This document shows positions 57,600 to 64,000 of a stretch of 64,000 bases of DNA, piece after piece. The stretch lies in assembly GCA_023055505.1 (NCBI GenBank), contig JALIRH010000147.1:558001-622000 (forward strand). The letters run 5' to 3'. The notes below the pieces were generated by a model that saw only the letters and a list, made by a program, of their open reading frames with translations, had not been told where the DNA came from and did not search any database. Made by a program: the position numbers and the translations under genes. This DNA comes from Callipepla californica brunnescens (lineage: Eukaryota; Chordata; Aves; Galliformes; Odontophoridae). Every line of letters begins with the position of its first letter. Position 1 is the first letter of the stretch.

Positions 57600-60500
57600 C
57601 CGCGAATTGTTGGAGAAGAACCGCTACCGGCTGATTATTGAAAAGCCGCGATTCAGTGCACTGCTGCCGTCTGACTGGTGTCTTTCTTCAGCGGCAAAAG
57701 CAGCAGTAGCCGCGATTGATGCGATTCGAGCCTGAGACGCGGTTCTTCGCGGTTCGAACATTAACACGCTGCCGGTTTGCTTTGCTTGTTAAAAGTGGCT
57801 TTTGCAACGCTCCGCTGACAGTGTTTTTGGGGAACACTTAGAAGAGGTGGAATCAAACATACATTTGGTAGAAGAAAAAGTTTAACGTACTTAACGCTAC
57901 TATTGGACTTTTTAGCTCTGAATACCATACCGTTCCAAAAGAAAAAGGGAATGAATTGTTTGTTTGGCAAGAAAAACTTGTGTGACGATATTAACTAGAG
58001 GTAGGAAAAGGAATAACAAGACTGGTCAGAGAAAAGAAGGAAAACGTGCTCGTAGATGAATGAACGATGCAGACGTACGTTGCATTCAGTAGTAGAGCAG
58101 AATGAGAATCAAAACTTTCCCTCCCACTAACATTGGGATGCAACATACATACACTTAAAACACCAGAATTGGAGTCACTTTCACGTGTAAACCGCGATTT
58201 GTTGGAATAGAACCGCTACCGGCTGATTATTGAAGCCGCGATTCAGTGCACTTTTACCGGCTGACTGGCGTCTTTCTTCAGCGGCAAAAGCAGCAGTAGC
58301 CGCGATTGATGCGATTCGAGCCTGAGACGCGGTTCTTCGCGGTTCGAATATTAACACGCTGCCGGTTTGCTTTGCTTGTTAAAAGTGGCTTTTGCAACGC
58401 TCCGCTGACAGTGTTTTTGGGGAACACTTAGAAGTGGTGAATCAAACTTGCGTTTGGTAGAAGAAACAGCTTGACGTACTGAACGCTACTATTGGACTTT
58501 TTAGCTCTGAATACCATACCGTTCCAAAAGAAAAAGGGAATGAATTGTTTGTTTGGCAAGTAAAAACTTGTGTGACGATATTAACTAGAGGTAGGAAAAG
58601 GAATAACAAGACTGGTCAGAGAAAGGAATGAAAACGTGCTCGCAGATGAATGAATGATGCAGACAAACGTTGCATTCAGTAGCAGAGCAGAATGAGAATC
58701 AAAACTTTCCCTCTCACTGACACTGGGATCCAGCATCCATTCACTTACAACACCAGAATTGGAGTCACTTTCAGGTTTCAACCGCGATTTGTTGGAATAG
58801 AAACGCTACCGGCTGATTACTGAAGACGCAATTCAGTGCACGTCTTTCAACTGACTGGCTTCTTTCTTCAGCGGCAAAAGCAGCAGGAGCCGCGATTGAT
58901 GCGATTCGAACATGATTCACGGTTTTCCGCGGTTCGAACATTAGCACGCTGCCTTTTTGCTATGTTTGTTAAAGGGAGCTTTTGCAATGCTCAGATGACT
59001 GTGTTTTTGGGGAACATTTAGAAGCGATGCAATCACACAATGCAATTAGTAGAAGAAACAGCTTTCCGTAATAAACTTTTCTCTTTTGCTTCTTTATCTC
59101 TGAATACCATACTTTTGCAAAAGAGAATCGAAAGATACTTGTGTTCGACAAGAAAAAGTTTTTCCATGTATTAACTAGAAGTACGAAAAAGAATAACAAC
59201 ACTGGTCAGAGTAAAGAATGAAAACGTGCTCGTAGATGAATGAACGATGCAGACATACGTTGCATTCAGTAGCAGAGCAGAATGAGAATCAAAACTTTCC
59301 CTCCCACTAACATTGGGATGCAGCATACATACACTTACAACTTCTGAAAAGGAGTCACTTTCACGTGTAAACCGCAATTTGTTGGAGAAGAACCGCTACC
59401 GGCTGATTACTGAAGCCGCGATTCAGTGCACTTTTACCGGCTGACTAGCGTCTTTCTTCAGCGGCAAAAGCAGCAGGAGCCGCGACTGGTGCGATTGAAT
59501 CGGAATCCGCGGCTAAGCGCGGTTCGAGCATCAAATTCTCTGCCTCTTTATCTCTGCTTCTAAAGGGAGCTATTCCGATGCTCCGGTGACAAGGTTTTCT
59601 GGGGAACATTTAGAAGCGGTAGAATCACACACACCTTTGGGAGAGGAATTATCTTTCCGTACTTAACGTCTCTCCACTGCTTTCATAGTTCTGAAAAACA
59701 TACCTTTTTGAGAGAGAATGAGAAAGATCCGCCGGTATTGTAAGAAAATTCAAGTGAGTGTATTAGATTAAGGAAGTAAAAAGGATAACAGCACTGGTCA
59801 GAGAAAAGAATGAAAACGTGCTCGCAGATGAATGAACGATGCAGACATACGTTGCATTCAGTAGCAGAGCAGAATGAGAATCAAACAATTCCTTCCCATT
59901 AACAATGGGATCCAGCACACATTCTCTTCCAACTCCTGAAACCGAGTCACTTTCACGTGTAAACCGCGAATTGTTGGAATAGGACCGCTACCGGCTGATT
60001 TTTGAAAAGCCGCGATTCAGTGCACTGCTGCCGTCTGACTGGCGTCTTTCTTCAGCGGCAAAAGCAGCAGTAGCCGCGATTGATGCGATTCGAGCCTGAG
60101 ACGCGGTTCTTCGCGGTTCGAACATTAACACGCTGCCGGTATGCTATGTTTGTTTAAAGTGGCTTTAGCAAATCTCCACTGACAGTGCTTTTGGGGAACA
60201 CTTAGAAGAGGTGGAATCAAATATACATTTGGTAGAAGAAAAAGTTTAACGTACTTAACGCTACTATTTGACTTTTTAGCTCTGAATACCATACCGTTCC
60301 AAAAGAAAAAGGGAATGAATTGTTTGTTTGGCAAGAAAAACTTGTGTGACGGTATTAACTAGAGGAACTAAAAAAGGTAACAAGACTGCTTAGAGAAAAG
60401 AATGAAACCGTGCTCGCAGATGAATGAACGATGCAGACATACGTTGCATTCAGTAGTAGAGCAGAATGAGAATCAAAACTTTCCCTCCCACTAACATTGG

Positions 60501-61148
60501 GATGCAGCATACATACACATACAACTCGTGAAACCGAGTCACTTTCACGTGTAAACCGCGATTTGTTGGAGAAGAACCGCTACCGGCTGATTACTGAAGC
60601 CGCGATTCCGTGCACTTTTACCGGCTGCCTAGCGTCTTTCTTCAGCGGCAAAAGCTGCAGGAGCCGCGACTGGTGCGATTGAATCGGAATCCGCGGCTAA
60701 GCGCGGTTCGAGCATCAAACTCTCGGCCGCTTTTTCTCTGCTTCTTAAAGGGGGCTATTCCGATGCTCCGGTGACAATGTTTTCTGGGGAACATTTAGAA
60801 GCGGTAGAATCACACACGCCTTTGGGAGAGGAACCAGCTTTCCGTACTTAACGCCTCTCCATTGCTTCCATAGTTCTGAAAAACATACCTTTTTGAGAGA
60901 GAATGAGAAAGATCCGCGGGTATTGTAAGAAAATTGAAGTGAATGTGTTAGATTAAGGTAAGTAAAACGGATAACAGCACTGGTCAGAGAAAAGAATGAA
61001 AACGTGCTCGAAGATGAATGAACGATTCAGACGTACGTTGCATACAGTAACAGAGCAGAATAAGAATTAAAACTTTCACTCCTATTAAAACTGGAATCCA
61101 GCACACATTCACTTCCAACTCCTGAAACCGAGTCACTTTCACGTGTAA
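57600..61148 (+). repeat. Higher-order satellite unit, 3549 bp (six monomers)
   Basis: Monomer order here recurs from 61149. Diagnostic rare variants shift by exactly 3549, for example ACGTACGTTGCATACAGTAA near 57481 and 61030, and GCGAATTGTTGGAGAAG near 57602 and 61151. Identity is very high until about 62890, then falls, marking the end of the recent copy. This points to recent unequal exchange or gene conversion. Confidence 0.85.
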
Positions 61149-64000
61149 ACCGCGAATTGTTGGAGAAGAACCGCTACCGGCTGATTTTTGAAAAGCCGCG
61201 ATTCAGTGCACTGCTGCCGTCTGACTGGTGTCTTTCTTCAGCGGCAAAAGCAGCAGTAGCCGCGATTGATGCGATTCGAGCCTGAGACGCGGTTCTTCGC
61301 GGTTCGAACATTAACACGCTGCCGGTTTGCTTTGCTTGTTAAAAGTGGCTTTTGCAATGCTCCGCTGACAGTGTTTTTGGGGAACACTTAGAAGAGGTGG
61401 AATCAAACATACATTTGGTAGAAGAAAAAGTTTAACGTACTTAACGCTACTATTTGACTTTTTAGCTCTGAATACAATACCGTTCCAAAAGAAAAAGGGA
61501 ATGAATTGTTTGTTTGGCAAGAAAAACTTGTGTGACGATATTAACTAGAGGTAGGAAAAGGAATAACAAGACAGGTCAGAGAAAAGAAGGAAAACGTGCT
61601 CGTAGATGAATGAACGATTAAGACGTACGTTGCATTCAGTAGTAGAGCAGAATGAGAATCAAAACTTTCCCTCCCACTAACATTGGGATGCAACATACAT
61701 ACACTTCCAACTCCTGAATGGAGTCACTTTCACGTGTAAACCGCGATTTGTTGGAATAGAACCGCTACCGGCTGATTATTGAAGCCGCGATTCAGTGCAC
61801 TTTTACCGGCTGACTGGCGTCTTTCTTCAGCGGCAAAAGCAGCAGTAGCCGCGATTGATGCGATTCGAGCCTGAGACGCGGTTCTTCGCGGTTCGAATAT
61901 TAACACGCTGCCGGTTTGCTATGTTTGTTAAAAGTGGCTTTTGCAACGCTCCGCTGACAGTGTTTTTGGGGAACACTTAGAAGTGGTGAATCAAACTTGC
62001 GTTTGGTAGAAGAAACAGCTTGACGTACTGAACGCTACTATTGGACTTTTTAGCTCTGAATACAATACCGTTCCAAAAGAAAAAGGGAATGAATTGTTTG
62101 TTTGGCAAGTAAAACCTTGTGTGACGATATTAACTAGAGGTAGGAAAAGGAATAACAAGACTGGTCAGAGAAAGGAATGAAAACGTGCTCGCAGATGAAT
62201 GAATGATGCAGACAAACGTTGCATTCAGTAGCAGAGCAGAATGAGAATCAAAACTTTCCCTCTCACTGACACTGGGATCCAGCATCCATTCACTTACAAC
62301 ACCAGAATTGGAGTCACTTTCAGGTTTCAACCGCGATTTGTTGGAATAGAAACGCTACCGGCTGATTACTGAAGACGCAATTCAGTGCACGTCTTTCAAC
62401 TGACTGGCTTCTTTCTTCAGCGGCAAAAGCAGCAGGAGCCGCGATTGATGCGATTCGAACATGATTCACGGTTTTCCGCGGTTCGAACATTAGCACGCTG
62501 CCTTTTTGCTATGTTTGTTAAAGGGAGCTTTTGCAATGCTCAGATGACTGTGTTTTTGGGGAACATTTAGAAGCGGTGCAATCACACAATGCAATTAGTA
62601 GAAGAAACAGCTTTCCGTAATAAACTTTTCTCTTTTGCTTCTTTATCTCTGAATACCATACTTTTGCAAAAGAGAATCGAAAGATACTTGTGTTCGACAA
62701 GAAAAAGTTTTTCCATGTATTAACTAGAAGTACGAAAAAGAATAACAACACTGGTCAGAGTAAAGAATGAAAACGTGCTCGTAGATGAATGAACGATGCA
62801 GTCATACGTTGCATTCAGTAACAGAGCAGAATGAGAATCAAAACTTTCCCTCCCACTAACATTGGGATGCAGCATACATACACTTACAACTTCTGAAACG
62901 GAGTCACTTTTACGTGTAAACCGCGATTTGTTTGAATAGAATCGCTACCGGCTGATTATTGATGCCGCGATTCCGTGCACTTTTGCCGGCAGACTGGCGT
63001 CTTTCTTCAGCGGCAAAAGCAGCAGGAGCCGCGACTGGTGCGATTGAATCGGAATCCGCGGCTAAGAGCGGTTCGAGCATCAAATTCTCTACCGCTTTTT
63101 CTCTGCTACTAAAGGGAGCTATTCCGATGCTCCGGTAACAAGGTTTTCTGGGGAACAGTTAGAAGCGGTAGAATCACACACACCTTTGGGAGAGGAATTA
63201 TCTTTCCGTACTTAACGTCTCTCCATTGCTTTCATAGTTCTGAAAAACATACCTTTTTGAGAGAGAATGAGAAAGATCCGCCGGTATTGTAAGAAAATAC
63301 AAGTGAGTGTATTAGATTAAGGAAGTTAAAAGGATAAGAGCACTGGTCAGAGAAAAGAATGAAAACGTGCTCGCAGACGAATGAACGATGCAGACATACG
63401 TTGCATACAGTAGCAGAGCAGAATGAGAATCAAAACTTTCCTTCCCATTAACACTGGGATCCAGCACACATTCTCTTCCAACTCCTGAAACCGAGTCACT
63501 TTCACGTGTAAACCGCGAATTGTTGGAATAGCACCGCTACCGGCTGATTTTTGAAAAGCCGCGATTCAGTGCACTGCTGCTGTCTGACTGGCGTCTTTCT
63601 TCAGCGGCAAGAGCAGCAGGAGCCGCGATTGATGCGATTGAATGGGAATCCGCGGCTAAGCGCGGTTCGAGCATCAAACTCTCGGCCGCTTTGCTCTGCT
63701 TCTTAAAGGGAGCCATTACGAAGCTCCGGTGACAAGGTTTTATGAGGAACATTTAGAAGCGGTAGAATCACACACGAGAATCAAATCTTTCCCTCCCACT
63801 AACTTTGGGATCCAGCATGCATTCTCTTACAACTCCTGAAACGGAGTCACTTTCACGTGTTAGACGCGATTGGATGAAATTTGACCGCAACCGGCAATTA
63901 TTGATGCCGCTATTCAGTGCACGTCTGTCGTTTTATTGGCGTCTTTCTACAGCGGCAAAAGCAGCAATAGCCGCGATTGATGCGATTCGATCCTGATACG

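Larger units (their letters stand above)
51107..64000 (+). repeat. About 590-bp satellite array with higher-order structure
   Basis: About 22 head-to-tail monomers, counted by the conserved word TCTTTCTTCAGCGGCAAAAG (near 51176, 51771, 52364, 52951, 53546 and so on), with spacing of about 586-595 bp. A shorter terminal unit starts near 63598. Monomers fall into at least three classes, told apart after GCGATTGATGCGATTC: a GGAATCCGCGGCTAAGCGCGG class, a GAGACGCGGTTCTTCGC class and an ACGGTTTTCCGCGG class. Many monomers keep CACTTTCACGTGTAAACCGC. The 60-90 codon open frames repeat with the monomer on both strands, have no domain and are not genes. Array continues past the window. Confidence 0.95.

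Noticed and set aside
51660..63960. CENP-B-box resemblance (TTGTTGGAATAG in satellite monomers)
   Set aside because: Only TTNGTTGGAA is shared. The essential TTCG and CGGG bases of the box are absent.
51180..63960. tRNA-like internal promoter (GGTTCGAAC, GATTCGAGCC) in the satellite monomers
   Set aside because: The B-box-like words lack a correctly spaced A box and no cloverleaf can be drawn around them.

Overview
The window is eukaryotic and almost certainly from a bird, most likely a galliform-like species. The evidence is a CR1 LINE fragment, several endogenous retroviruses (ERVs) and long-terminal-repeat (LTR) insertions, about 12 kb of degenerate CCCTAA sequence on the + strand, about 2.8 kb of degenerate TTAGGG sequence, intron-containing gene fragments and CpG-island promoters. 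It looks like a subtelomeric or repeat-choked microchromosome segment. Nothing prokaryotic is present, and most long open frames are by-products of tandem repeats.

Layout. 1-1449: 3' end of a broken ERV (env plus 3' LTR, + strand). 1450-3530: 10-bp G-rich minisatellite with four embedded spacers that each carry a CTCF-like site. 3531-4500: transition and C-rich minisatellite. 4501-4870: CpG-island promoter. 5019-5276 (- strand): last exon of SGF29, a SAGA/ATAC histone-reader subunit, followed rightward by G-rich repeats and a broken exon copy. 5861-17775: degenerate CCCTAA array with a solo LTR. 17776-23500: 8-bp TGTCA(G/C)AA array with two LTR insertions, each with a clean 5-bp target duplication. 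23502-27515 and 28366-34063: 12-bp GGGGCAGCTATG array. Between these two blocks lie the first exon of SGF29 (- strand) and its CpG island. 34064-38497: - strand ERV (5' LTR, primer site, small membrane-protein ORF, gag, protease, RT, truncated in RNase H) inserted in a CR1 element. 39192-41868: four intact-looking exons of an XPO1 (exportin-1) copy, + strand. 42610-51105: degenerate TTAGGG array split by a second, heavily broken gammaretrovirus-like ERV. 51107-64000: about 590-bp satellite with higher-order structure.

Functional reading. The only cellular genes I recognise are SGF29 (exon 1 and last exon present in correct order and strand, middle exons not seen) and a four-exon XPO1 fragment. 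SGF29 reads leftward through the CCCTAA array and XPO1 reads rightward toward the TTAGGG array. Transcription from either would therefore give UUAGGG-rich RNA. This is the most interesting system-level feature, but it rests on inference from orientation and needs transcript data. I found no clear evidence of a new enzymatic or defence system.
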